From Loxodes magnus (lineage: Eukaryota; Ciliophora; Karyorelictea; Loxodida; Loxodidae), in NCBI GenBank assembly GCA_946699065.1, contig CAMPDV010002159.1, forward strand, positions 18,931-82,930: DNA of 64,000 bases. The letters are read 5' to 3'. Shown here piece by piece: positions 33,690-45,599 of this stretch. Position numbers and translations under genes: made by a program. Within the stretch, counting starts at the first letter, position 1. Each line of letters begins with the position of its first letter. Below the pieces are notes generated by a model. It did not search any database and was not told the origin of the DNA. It was given only the letters and a program-made list of their open reading frames with translations.

Positions 33690-34460
33690 ATACAAATTAT
33701 TCAGCAAAGGCATCTAGCTTTTAAATGTAACAAGTATAATACCTTTATAAACTCCTAGAATCAACACTATTTCAACCATACTTTTCAAACATTTCCTTTA
33801 ACTTCCACTAACAAACTTAATGCTAGATACTAAATCAAACCTACTCAGATCCTCTTTATAACTGCAAGTCAGATCATTCTAAGCGAGGAGAATAGCTGTG
33901 ATAGAGTAAATTACTATACAAAAGATTTAGCAACTAAACTCTAAAGTCTCTTCCTCAATAATAACAAATAACTCAAAGAAGCTACTATCTAATCAGTTCT
34001 TAAACGACCAGGATTAATTTCAATCTTAAAGAATTGTAGATAAATAAGAACACAATAGTCTTAAAAAGAAGTTAAATCCTTATCTAACTAACTAAATTGC
34101 TTTATAAAGGATAATATATTTAAACAACAATAAACACCTTAAACCACTCTAGTTCAAACCAAAACTACTTTATGGTCAAAAGCACCAACACAAATTTCCA
34201 ACAAGGCAAATCAACAATAGCCAAGCCAATTAAAACTAAAAACTTTTCAAAACAAAGTAACGTTTCATAGAAGCTTGACTAATTAAAATCATTTACCAAT
34301 CATTTTAAGGCAGAGGATACGGTAGTATTTTACAGTGCTAGGAAGGTTAGAGCAAATAATTAAGTAGAAGAAAACTTAATTAAAAGCTAGAAATTTAAAT
34401 TTGGGAATGCTAAGATTAAAAGAAAACTTTCTAGTTCATTAGCATGATAAGAGAAGATAA
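33690..34460 (+). CDS. Unrecognised coding segment at the end of repeat copy 1
   Basis: Continuous frame: NSCDRVNYYTKDLATKLQSL, ATIQSVLKRPGLISILKN, QKVTFHRSLTNQNHLPIIL-like text and LNLGMLRLKENFLVH. Rich in Gln/Lys/Thr and G-poor at DNA level. Family unknown. The right half lies beyond the point to which copy 2 can be compared. Confidence 0.4.
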
Positions 34461-34781
34461 ATGCATTCAATATGAAAACTTTCTATCTCCATATGTATTT
34501 GAGGAGATAAAAAGTGGTGAGTATATAATTTAAAAGTTACAAAGTTAGTATTCTGAGAGTGGTGTAATATAAAATTAATTTTAAGCAGTTCAGTCTTAGA
34601 AAGGTTGTAGCTTGCATATAAGGAAAAAAATTTACTTTAGAATATCAATTTGAAAATAGAAACTTAAAAGAGAGCAAATTAACGCTAGCAGAAGGGTTAT
34701 AATACTTAGAGCAAGCTGAAGAAGAGAAAAAAATCCAGAATATAAAAGCAAAGAAGCTTCTGAAAAAAATGAGGAAAGAGA

Positions 34782-36065
34782 GCAGATGATCTTATTCTTC
34801 TTTCCAAATCTGCAAAGTAGATGTAGAATTTAATAAATGAAACAAATAAAGTTTTTGCATGAACATATTTAAAGATAAATGTTACCAAATCTGAATGCAT
34901 CTAATTTCTAAAGAAGAATCAGAAATAATAAATTTTAAATTTATGATTAGGAAATTAACCAATTGCTTAAAAAGAACAAGTAACATATTTAGGAGTTATT
35001 CTACATCAGAAGAAGAACTTGAATCCCCATTGCAAAGAAGTTGCATTCAAATATATAGCTGCAATGAAGAAAGCTGTTTTTTAACTGATGAGATATAAGA
35101 ATGTAACTCCTTGACATTTTAAAACTTTATGTAGACTTTTTACATTACATAAAGCAGAATATGGAGGATATTTAGTACCATGAAGTATTCAAAATGGAGT
35201 AACTGGAGTTCTGAACAGAATAGAATCAAGCATGAGATTAATTTCAAGAAAAGCTTTTTAAGTAGCAACTTCAACATTTAATGAATCATGTTATATAGAC
35301 CTGAATTGATTACCCTTTAAGCACATTATGGCTATAAAATTCTTCAGATTTTACCATAAAATTAAATAAGAAAGTATTGATTTTCCAAAATCAACAATAG
35401 GCTCTCTTTTCATTAATATATGGAAAAAAGGATTTCAATACTACGATTAAGTATAGCAATTATCAGACCTTTATAATATCGAACTGCAGAATTAATAGAA
35501 TAATACCAATCTTAAAACTTTTACTAAACATGTAAGAGAAAAAATACAACAATAATTCTACAAAGTAACTACTAAAAAATTTATGAGAATGAAAACAGCT
35601 AAAGTATATACTGAATAATTTGGTAATCTTTAACAATTTCCACAAATTACTTATACTAAATTAAACAAATAGTATAGACGAGAAATTATCAGTATATATA
35701 AACTTAGAACCTAAAATTATAATTTCCGTAAGGATCTTTAAGATCGTCATTACCCCATTGAAAATCCCTATTGTATGTGTGGAGAGTATGAAACTTTCGA
35801 GCATATCTTTAAATGTGTGTACTATTCTAATATAATGAATTGATTATCGGAAAAGATCGGAAATTATGATTTAAGGCGCCTTATACTATACGATCAAGAA
35901 TATCTAAACTCATTTTCAAGGTCTAAATTGGAGTATTTAGACTTATAGATCAAAATATTTCATAAGAAGCTAATGACAAGGAGACTTGAGATTCTAGAAA
36001 TGGAGAAAGCAAAAAAGGAAGAAGCTAAAGACGAGTAGAAAGAAGAACTAATTAAAGAAAAATGA
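34782..36065 (+). mobile_element. 5'-truncated LINE (family A) with 427 open codons
   Basis: The frame begins inside reverse transcriptase motif C (ADDLILLSKSAK at 34782) and stays open without a shift to TGA 36063-36065. It carries the thumb region (QVTYLGVILHQ; LHKAEYGGYLVPW), the finger YCMCGEYETFEHIFKC (35769-35816) and a basic helix rich in Lys/Glu at the end. The residue before ADD is not the usual Phe or Tyr, so the truncation point is just upstream. It is the reference for the decayed copy at 18540..19190. Being 5'-truncated, it cannot move by itself. Confidence 0.85.
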
Positions 36066-36179
36066 TGAGATGTAAACAATATTAAAAAACTCTTTTAGTT
36101 TAAATTTAATTTATTTATATGTGATATTCCTTTTTACATTCTTTTACCTCATTTATTTTTATTTACTAAGCTTTAGAAA

Positions 36180-39100
36180 TATTTAATGAGTTATGTTGAA
36201 AGATTATAATATCAAATGATTTTGCTAAATTGATAAATTTTATGTGGCTTTTACTTTGTAGCTAGTCTAATAATTTTTGCCATTCCTTAATGAATTGGAT
36301 CTTTCTTTAAGAATGTTAATGAACATAGAATCTTATTTTCCTAAACTAACTTTAAGATAATAATATGAGAGTTGTAATTCTCTTTCTTGACTATTTTATA
36401 ACTAATTAGGGATTTCTTAATAGTAGCCTATTGATCATAAATTGGTTATGAAGTTAATTTCATAAGTATTACTAGTAATAGGATATATTATATTCTAATA
36501 TTCTTATTTCACTTCCAAATATTTCTCTAATAAACTCATGGTTATTCATATCTATAGCAATCCTATAGTTCTTATTTCTACTTATCACCTTTAAAATTAC
36601 TTATATCTTCTAGGTAGCAATTTAACTTTAGTCCTTTTTAATATCGATAAACCTTATTTGCTCAGTATTTCCTATCTTTTAACCTATAAATAACTAATTT
36701 AATTATTTACAAATAAATAGCATTAAAGCATTTTTTAGCTTGCTTAAGTTAGACTAAAAATAGAGAAGTGTATAACTTACTCTTAAGCTAGCAAGTTAGA
36801 TAGACAATATCTATTACTACTAAACTATAACCTAAATAAATAATCCTTTATTTCCCAATTTAATAAATAAGAAGGTATATCCTTCCTGCATTTTATACTC
36901 TAAAACACAAAAAAGAAAGTTAGTCAGTACCATAAATAAAAGGATTATAGTTAACTATGAAGGGATTAGGGAATTAATAGCTTTAGTTACTAAATAAGTT
37001 TGAGATTATATAATTATAACTAAAGGTATAAATGGATGCACTTTCTTAATTCATATCTCTATTTAATATTTGAAGCATATTTCAAACTCTTTAATCAGAT
37101 AGTTATTAAAAAAGCTATTAAGATCATTATTTACATTTTACACTAAAGAGAGACTCTAAGTTCAATCTTCTTAGTATTTTTTAAAATTAGAGTAAGTATT
37201 TCTAACTTAAATAGAGCCAGTAGGACAAGGATAATTTGTATTGATAAGATGAGAAATATATGAGATTCTAGTTATTCTCTATTAATTCATATTTCAAAGA
37301 GCAGAAATAATTATTAAACTGCTTATTTTATTTATTATAACTAGAAACTAAGAAAAAAGTTTATCTAGTTTAATTAATTTATTTTAGTAATTTTTACAAC
37401 TAAAATAGATCTAAAAATTATTTAATCAAGTATATTCTTTTTCGTTTAAATAATAAATACAATGCTTAGCTAATTAATTAATTTCTATTTATTAGTCACT
37501 TTCATTATATTAAGAGTATTGTTATTTGACTAAGGTTGTAGGATGTTTTTTTGTATTATATATTGCTATTAGTTATAGAAATTAAATCTAAGATTGAATA
37601 GAAAGCTTTTATATTTAAATCCTAATTTGTACCCTTTTTTATGCTAAAAGGTATTTGCTTTAGTTTTTTAAATTGGATAAATAAGTTTTTTGGATTTTTT
37701 CCATCAGTAACCTAACATGTTTAGAGTTACATTGGAAATAAGCTTTTATCATATAGATATTTTCATACCTAGTAAAGATAACTTTACATATCCTAAATGA
37801 TCTCATATTTAAATGATATCAAACTCCAAAACCATTACAAAAATATATCTCAGAGGCAAGGCTAATAGGCTTTAATAATACTGGCCTTTCTCTTAATGAT
37901 CTACCTAAAAGCTTTAGAAAAATAAAATATTACTCATTAATAGAATCTCTACTCATCAAAAATACATCGAGTTTAATAGTTTTAGACTTATAGATTCAAA
38001 TTAAGATACTTAGATAGCATTATGAAGGTCTAATTTGTAATTTTCTTATTTTAAATTTCTGGTAAAATGAAGATTTTAAATCTTCATATAATTGTTAGTT
38101 TAACTAAGACAATGAAGGTTTATATTCTGGTAATGAGAATAGAGAGATTATTTTGCAGGATAACTGCACATTTTATAAAATAGCGTTTGATAGTCCAAGT
38201 GAAGAATTGAGATATAAATCAAGTTGATTAGTTATAGACTAAAACTAAACTTCAAATAATAAAAAAAGAAGTAGAAGAAAAGTGTCATTTCTTTGCATCT
38301 TCCATTACCTTATAAGGATAATAGCTTCCAGCATGAACATTCTTAGAACTTAATGTAGCAACTATTTCAACAACTGAAAATAAACTTTTGATAAAATGTA
38401 CTTAAATATAACCAGTAATAAGTATCTCCAGTTTCTATAGTGATACAGAATAATGAATATAACATAATTAACCTAGCTAATATCTTTATAATGTATAGAT
38501 TTGTTTCTAATTCAAGCATAGATATCTAATCTGTTTCTTTTTGCCAAAGTCTTGATAGCATTTGATAAACTGCTACCCCCTTTACCACTACATTGTTTAT
38601 ATAAATCAATACTTAAGAGCTGGAGTCAGGAAATTACTATACATTCACTTTTAAGGAGTGACTAAGTAAACTAGCCAAAAAGTAATCAATGTTAACAGAG
38701 TTCCTCAAGCTGAAAATTTTATAGTGAGCTCTCAAAAAGGAAAAGCGTGAGATACCTTATTTACTCTAAAGTGTGATGATGCTACGGATTTAGATGAAGA
38801 ATATCCCTTAAGAGCCAGATCTGTTACATAGGATTATTCAATCAAGAATTTCCTTTAAATTAGATAAATAATATTTACACTAAAAACTTTAAGTTACCTT
38901 AAGTAGATTATACCAGTTAATTAGTAGTAGAAGTCATTGTCTATGACTAGTTTAGCGCATCTACTAAAATGTTTTCTAATATCTAAGAAGAAAGGATATT
39001 ATAATTCTTATCTTAGCAAATATAAACCCTATAAACTAGATAATTCGCCTCAGATGTAAAAGCTTAAAATTTTATGCATGACGTAGCTATTGAAATAAGT

Positions 39101-41420
39101 ACCAGTACTCTGAATCTTTCTCCTCTAGAATGAAACAGTTCTTATGATATCTTTCCTAAAAAATAGAGAAGTAAGAATAGATGGCAATAGCAGTTTCTAG
39201 TTACTATGAAGCAATACTAAAAGTAGCATCTGAAAAACTGCAGAAGTATATAGACAGTATCTGCCAATATCTTAACTAGTAAACAAAGTACAAGATATCC
39301 TAAAACTAGATGGGTTAGCTTATGTAGATCATTAAAAAATTCAACTATATAAAGCTAAACTCGAACAAAAAGCATAAACTAGTCTTATGACTAGAAGAAG
39401 TATCTTTAACCAGGCAAATAATCATATTTTAAACTATCAAACTTATACAGTCTAAATTTGATAACTCCTGTAAATAATTCTTCTATCCTATGCAAAGGAG
39501 AAGGAAATTCCTGATAAGAAATAGAGCTACGAAATTAGAATCTTTTCTTTTTTATGATATAAATCATTAAAACTTTAAAGGAGATATAAGGATAGTAATG
39601 GAAATTTCTCTGTCTAAGTATAAACTACACTAATGATCTTAAAGGATGCTTTGTTGCATTCTTCATTTTTGAAGAAACAGACCATATGAGTTGGATGATT
39701 TGAGTTATATCCAATATTTAAATCTTTCGGTTTACTAAATATCTGAATAAGCAAATGAAGGATTCTATATAAGAAGGGTAAACTGAAAAAAGTGAAAATC
39801 TAAATCGAATTTGTTCTAAGCTATAACCAAACTTAAACACCTTCAAATGTAGTATGCCAAATGTGAGATATTAACGAATAAAAATGAGATAATGGAATAT
39901 CATGCTCAATAGAAAAATTCAATTTACTAACTATAAAAAGTGTAAATTGTAGTTAGTCAGGATTTGTTATACTCGCTTCAGTTGTATAAGAGGTAGAAGA
40001 ATGAGAAAAAAATGAAGAAAAACAAAATGATAAAGAATCAGACTAAGGACTTAACTTAAATGAAAAAAGAGAGGACAATGAAATTATTAAAGCTATAAGC
40101 ATCCAGTTATTGCTTACTAATTATTAATCTTATGTTCTATATTTGCCAATTTAAATATTTATAATTCTGCATGTAATGTCAAAAGGTTAAAGAAAATTTA
40201 GATAGAGCCTTATATTTTAGTTCTTTAAATCGACCAGAACTATCTGAATGAATGATTAATGTTTTCATAACAGTTCTTTGATTAAAGATTCAATTTCAAA
40301 CTTAAAAAAACTTAATTTTGTATATAGATTTTACTATTGCTTCGTGATGCTTACTGGTAACCTCATAATTGCTACTTAATAAAGAAGTTTAGGCTAAAAT
40401 TTTGGAGTTACGGTTTTAGTAGGTTAAGGAATGTCTATACGGAAGTAGTGTGAATAATTCTTAATATAGTTTAAGAAAATCTAGTAACTCATTATTTTTA
40501 ACTGCTGCATTTTATTCTTAAATTCATTTCATGCATTTTGCTGATAGTATTCTAACCGTAGTTTTAACTATCTTAACTAAGTTTCTTTATCCATAAGTTT
40601 GCTGGTATAATATCTTCTTAGTTATTTTTACTTAGTAAAACACTATGATTCATCTTATCTTCTGTTAATCTTGCATACAAATTTTTCACCACCACTTTCA
40701 GTCTTTTCTTTAGTAAGAGCTTACTCTGAAACATAATGTATAACTTGACAAATCACGAGATATATGAATAATAGGGGTCATAAAAAGAACTAAGTCAGCT
40801 ACTAAATTAGAGCAAACGTTAAATTTATAACTTCAGACATCATTTTATGTTTTTAGAAGAGAACTTAAATACTCAAATCTAATGAAAGAAGACAACAATG
40901 AAAATTATAAGCCTGAAAATATTTTTGGCTTTAGTCCACTTGCATCAGATTGGAAATAAAAAGAAGGAACAAGTTGTGATATAAGTAAGACTGAAAAATG
41001 GACAGCATATCGTAATTGTCTATGCAGATTAAAATAGTAGGGAGGACAAGAATAAACTGCACTGCTTGTAGTAAAATTAGTTACTTATTGAATTATGATC
41101 AAATTGCTTTTTAATTATAATTTATTTATTTTTTAACTAAAATACTTAAGTTCAAAGACTAATGATAAGGTTTTTTACTTCTTTTTAAAAAATTAAAGTT
41201 GTCTTTGTTGCTTTTTTATGCTATTGAGACTTATAATGAGCACTTGCAATTTTCTTATTTTATAGATTTAATATGAAAAGAGAAATCTGGAGTTAGATTA
41301 TAAGTTACGAAGAATTTTGAGAGAAGCGAGGCTAAAATATACTGGCTTATATTCCTATATTTCTAGTAGAATAATTAGACATCTTTAAGATTATCAATGC
41401 CGTTCATTCTAGCCTTTTAA
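36180..41420 (+). CDS. REJ-domain membrane protein, multi-exon
   Basis: A series of protein-like blocks on one strand: 36700-37420 (MKGLGNQQLQLLNKFEII), 37726-38060 (SKDNFTYPKWSHIQMISN), a REJ/PKD-type block at 38610-39120 (LESGNYYTFTFK, then VPQAENFIVSSQKGKAWDTL, CDDATDLDEEYPL, LPQVDYTSQLVVEVIVYD), a long helical region to 40180, and about 40903-41420 with NIFGFSPLASDW and a GPS-like CDISKTEKW..CLC followed by a hydrophobic segment. A 17-nt GTGACT..AACTAG intron (38658..38674) joins TFTFK to the next block. Other frame changes imply further short introns or lesions. Family role: REJ domains occur in polycystin-like receptors at cilia or the cell surface. Ends are approximate; several exons are not resolved. 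Confidence 0.5.
38658..38674 (+). other. 17-nt intron candidate in the REJ gene
   Basis: Removing GTGACTAAGTAAACTAG turns two disjoint halves into the expected REJ text (YYTFTFKDQKVINVNRVPQ). It would be among the shortest introns known, comparable to those of heterotrich ciliates. Confidence 0.5.
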
Positions 41421-41718
41421 ATTAATTTTCTTTCTTTGAAATCTTCAAAAATAAATTTTAAAAACTAAAGACTTTTCTATTTTTGCTAGAAATTAAGATT
41501 TTATCTTTTTCTTATATTGTAGTCCTTTGAAAGAGATTACTTTACTATAGCATACTCTTAAATTTTTATATTTCTAAAAAGATGTTCAAGTGAATAATTT
41601 TGCCTTTTACCTTAGAACTATTAATAGATATTTCCCTTTTTTAATTCATAACTTGCTTCATAATCAAGCCTCAAATTAGAGATGATATTTTTAATTTATT
41701 AAGATATACATATATAAA

Positions 41719-42579
41719 ATGGCTTCTAAGAAATAACAGAACTTTGAACAAAACATTTAAACAGGAAAATTCTCTAAAAAATAAAAAAACGAAATAATTA
41801 CAATGAGTGAAAGTGAGAAATATGATTGATATGACGAACATTAACCATTTGGAAATCCAGAATTAAAAAAACTTCCGACACTAACTCAAATAGAAATATT
41901 ATCTAAATCATTAAAAGAGTTTATGTTTAAAAATAGATACCTCACTGATAAAGTAGAAAAATTAGAAAAACTAATAACGTTTTTACTTGAGAAACAATAT
42001 TAATAATCATAAGAAATAAAAAACAAACTGGAACAAAGAATTCTTTAAATTTAATAATAAATTCAGGTAATTCCATTTTTGTTTTAACAGAATTAATCAG
42101 ATCCTATGGAAATAGAAAATGAAGCCTCAAATTAAAATAAACAGTAAACGTTTATTTAAAATAAGTAGTAAATTTAAATTAAATAAGTGTTACAGGAATA
42201 ATAGTTTAAAAGAAGAATAAAATGCTACGTGTGCTATAAATAACACCAATGAAAATACTGTTACTAACTAAGCGAAATTTAAAGAAAGAATAAATAAGAT
42301 ATTTTTAGAAAACTATTTAGGATATATCCAACATAAAGCGGAAAAATTTATAGAAAAAAATTCTTTAACTCAAATCTTAATCCTTGGAGAAATAATTAGG
42401 ACTACATGCAAGATGAAAACTATTCAGAATATTAAAGGATGGTGGCTAATGAAGTGCTACACCGCCTAACTAAGCCTAATAGAAATTCAAGACAAACTAA
42501 TAGAGACAAGCTGATAGAATAGGTCAGATGGCTGACTACTAAGGCTTTAACAAAGCTTTTTAACTTTAACTTTTTATAA
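41719..42579 (+). CDS. Gag-like coiled-coil/CCHC protein C, 286 aa
   Basis: ATG 41719 to TAA 42577-42579. A second Met is at 41803. Coiled coil at about residues 75-125 (LTDKVEKLEKLITFLLEK), a Gln-rich linker, and knuckle CYVCYKQHQWKYC (C-x2-C-x3-H-x4-C, one residue short of canonical) at 42223-42261. A basic region and a C-terminal domain shared with the minus-strand copy at 12480..13318 follow. A 24-nt GTAATT..AACAG segment (42067..42090) may be an intron, but its length is a multiple of three, so both forms are open. No in-frame TGA occurs for another 200 bp, so TAA is the likely stop. The WD40 pseudogene lies 1.8 kb downstream on the other strand. Confidence 0.75.
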
Positions 42580-44415
42580 ATAAATAAATTTTGTTATATA
42601 ATTTGTGTATAAAACATAAGGAATTTTTTAATATCTTTTCAATCAAAAATTTAATCAATTAAGAATTCAAAAAAATATATAAAAAAACCTTTTTCTTCAT
42701 TTTTAAAAGAATTAAAAGAATTTCTTTTTTTATGATTATTTGTAAATTAAATCATTTTTATTTTATTTTTTCTAAAAATTTTTGATAGTATAAAACGTGC
42801 AAAAAATAAAAATCAATTTTTTTCGTCTTGGAAATTATTTTTGCTACTAATTTTCTATTGATTTTATTACTAAAATCTCTTAATTAATTTTTTCTTCTTT
42901 CAATTTTAAAATATTTGATTTAATTAGTTTTTATGATTACTAAAATTTTGTATTCCTTTTCTTCTAAAATATGTTTTTATTCTAAAATAATTGTTTTATT
43001 TTAATATAAATGTTTGCACTTTTATTATACCTTTTACTTGATCCATTAATGGGAAACATATTACAAAATGAATTTAATAATTAAATTAAACTTTTTATTA
43101 TTTAATAAACTATTTATGTTTCTTTTTAATTACAATTTATTTAAAAAATCCCACTTTATTATTATTTATTTTTAAAAAATTTAGCTCTAATTCCTTTTAT
43201 TTTATTCTCAAATATAATATTTTATTTTTCCTAAAAGAGTTATAAAACATAAAACGCAAGCGAATCTTTTGTTTTGACTTTTTTTAGTTGATTTTAAAAT
43301 TTTATATTTTTAATCTTAAAAATATAAAAAAATAAAAAAATCTATCTAAATTAATAAACAAACTTTAACTCACTCTGCTTTTAATTAAAAAAAATAAGAA
43401 TATTTATAAGATAAATTTTACTCTAAATTTAGATATTTCCTAAAATAAAATAAGATTTAATTATAATACTTAAAGTTTTCTTTTTATTTTTATTAAAAGA
43501 ATTCTCACTAGAATATATTTTATTTTCTGAATAATAATTAATAACTTCATTTTTTATATATTTTAAAATTATAAATCTATGTCTGTCCCCAAATCTTATA
43601 TAATATATAACGCAGTGCAAAGCTAATATTTCTAATTAATTAAAAAGTTTGCTAATTTTAACTTTTATTATTTAAAATTTAATAAATTTAAATTATTTTA
43701 AAATATTTAAAATTTTAATATTTTATTACCTTTAAAAATTCCAATATCAAATTTAAAATAAGTAAATCTTTATAGCTTTAGAAAAATTGCTAAATAAAGC
43801 TAAAAATACTAATTCATCTTTTTAAATTAAAAAAATCTTTAAACAATAAAATTAAAAAAATTAAATATAGATAAAATCCATTTTTTTTAATTCTATCTTA
43901 TAAAATAATTCAATATAATTCAAATATTTTATGTTTATTTTTTAATTCAAAAATTATTAAAACTTTATATAGTGAAAAATTTTAGTTAAAAAGGATTTAA
44001 AATATGTTAATTTATAATTAATATTTAGATTAAATTTATTGCTTTTATCTTATTACCTTTTTAAATTAATTAATTAATGGATTAATATTTTTATTTCAAC
44101 CACTTCAAATTTTTAAATTAATGTAATTTTTCAATAAATGTTTTTAAGAAAATATTTACAATTCTTATTGTTTTACATTGTAGACTTAGCCAATGCTTAA
44201 GTAAAAGTATATTGTCATATATAAATTTTTAATATAAAATACTTAAGGATAAATAAATCTCAAACATAAATATACTCTTAAACCATACGTAAATATCTTT
44301 ATTTTTAATTGCTTTATATCTTCTAAAGCTTTTATACGTAATTAAATACATAGTATGCTTTTCCTAACAGTAATAATAAATTTATTAAATTGTAAAATTA
44401 AAAGTTTTAATAGTT
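42580..44415. other. 1.8 kb AT-rich spacer
   Basis: Dominated by A/T runs. I found no coding frame, structured GC island or clear repeat in it. Confidence 0.55.
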
Positions 44416-45342
44416 GTTACTTTCTCTCAACTTATTATTTTCCACTTTTTTCACAGTATTATCATATCCTCCTGATACTATTCATTTGTTGTCCTTACCC
44501 AATGCTATAGAATTAGATAATTTTTTAGCCTTAAAGAGTTTATATGCATTCACCTATATTAAAGTTCCATATCTACATGATCCAGAAATTGTAAAAAACT
44601 TGAAGTTACTAAACTGAATACTTGATACAGTATTTGAATGGCCCTTGAAGAGTTCGAAGTAGCTGACTAGTTGTTAATTCCCATATATTGATTGTCTTAT
44701 CAATACTTCCCGATATGATCAGTTCTGGTCACTTGAAATCGCTACAGAAAACACAGAATCTGTATCTCCCCACAAAGAACCCTTACATTCGCTAGTCCCA
44801 TTTATTAATCGATTTATCATAACTTCCCAATAAAATTCAATTCTAATCACTTGATATCGCTAAAGAATTTACACCATTCGTGTGTCCTTTACAAAGAACT
44901 TTTTAATTAACCAGTTGCTAAGTTCCATATCATTATCGTACCTTCAGAACTTCCCGATACGATTCCTTTTCTCGGTCTCTTGAAATCGCTACAGATAATA
45001 AAGGATTCGTATGTCCCTATAAAGTAATCTTACACTAGCCAGTTGTTAAGACCCATATCTTTATCGTTATTATCTCTATTTCCGATACGATTAAATTTTA
45101 GTTACTTGATATCACTACAGATAATATAGTACCCGTATATTCTTGGAATATTTTATCTAAATATTAAAGAATTACCTTTATTTTTGTCGTAGTTGATTAT
45201 ATTTTCCAGTTTTAAAAAAACAAAATAGGTAGAATTTCATATTTAAGAAAAAAAAGGAATTTTAGCTAGAGAATAATTTGCTTATTTTAAAATATTTCTT
45301 AAAAAAGATACTCTTAATAAATTATATTTCTTTGTTTTGCAT
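44416..45342 (-). pseudogene. Dead paralogue of the WD40 gene
   Basis: The N-terminus (MQNKEIQFIKSIFFKKYFK) and blades (CKGHTNGVNSLAISSDQNW; LTTSQLLRTLQGHSNTVSSI; GKDNKWIVSGGYDNTVKK) correspond one to one with the gene at 13770..14837, including the 5' flank. Several single-base indels break the frame, e.g. an extra A before the last Trp, giving KKVENN where KKW would be expected. TGA again occupies Trp positions. Confidence 0.8.
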
Positions 45343-45599
45343 TTTTTATTTTATAACTTACTTTATAATAGTTTAATTATATTATCTCATATAAAGAAAT
45401 AATTAGATTTTAAACTTTTGCTATAAGCAAAACTGTTTTAGCATTTATTTAAAGAGATCAACGAACTATCCATTAGAAAATATATTTAAGTTAAAATTAA
45501 ATTAAATAATGAAATATTCTATACAATAATCAATGTAAAATTTAGGATTTAGCTTATAAACTAAATTTATAATTAACATATTTTTATGCTTTAATTCCT
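45343..45599. other. AT-rich spacer
   Basis: No feature seen; it presumably held the promoter of the WD40 pseudogene. Confidence 0.4.

Larger units (their letters stand above)
24655..33766 (+). repeat. Direct repeat, copy 1 (at least 9.1 kb)
   Basis: Collinear and nearly identical, apart from small indels, with 54875..64000, about 30 kb away. It includes the last seven tandem-array units, the RING-Kelch gene and all unrecognised coding stretches up to 33766. The matching point is where the window ends, so the true right end is not visible. It could be a large mobile element or a segmental duplication. Confidence 0.85.
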
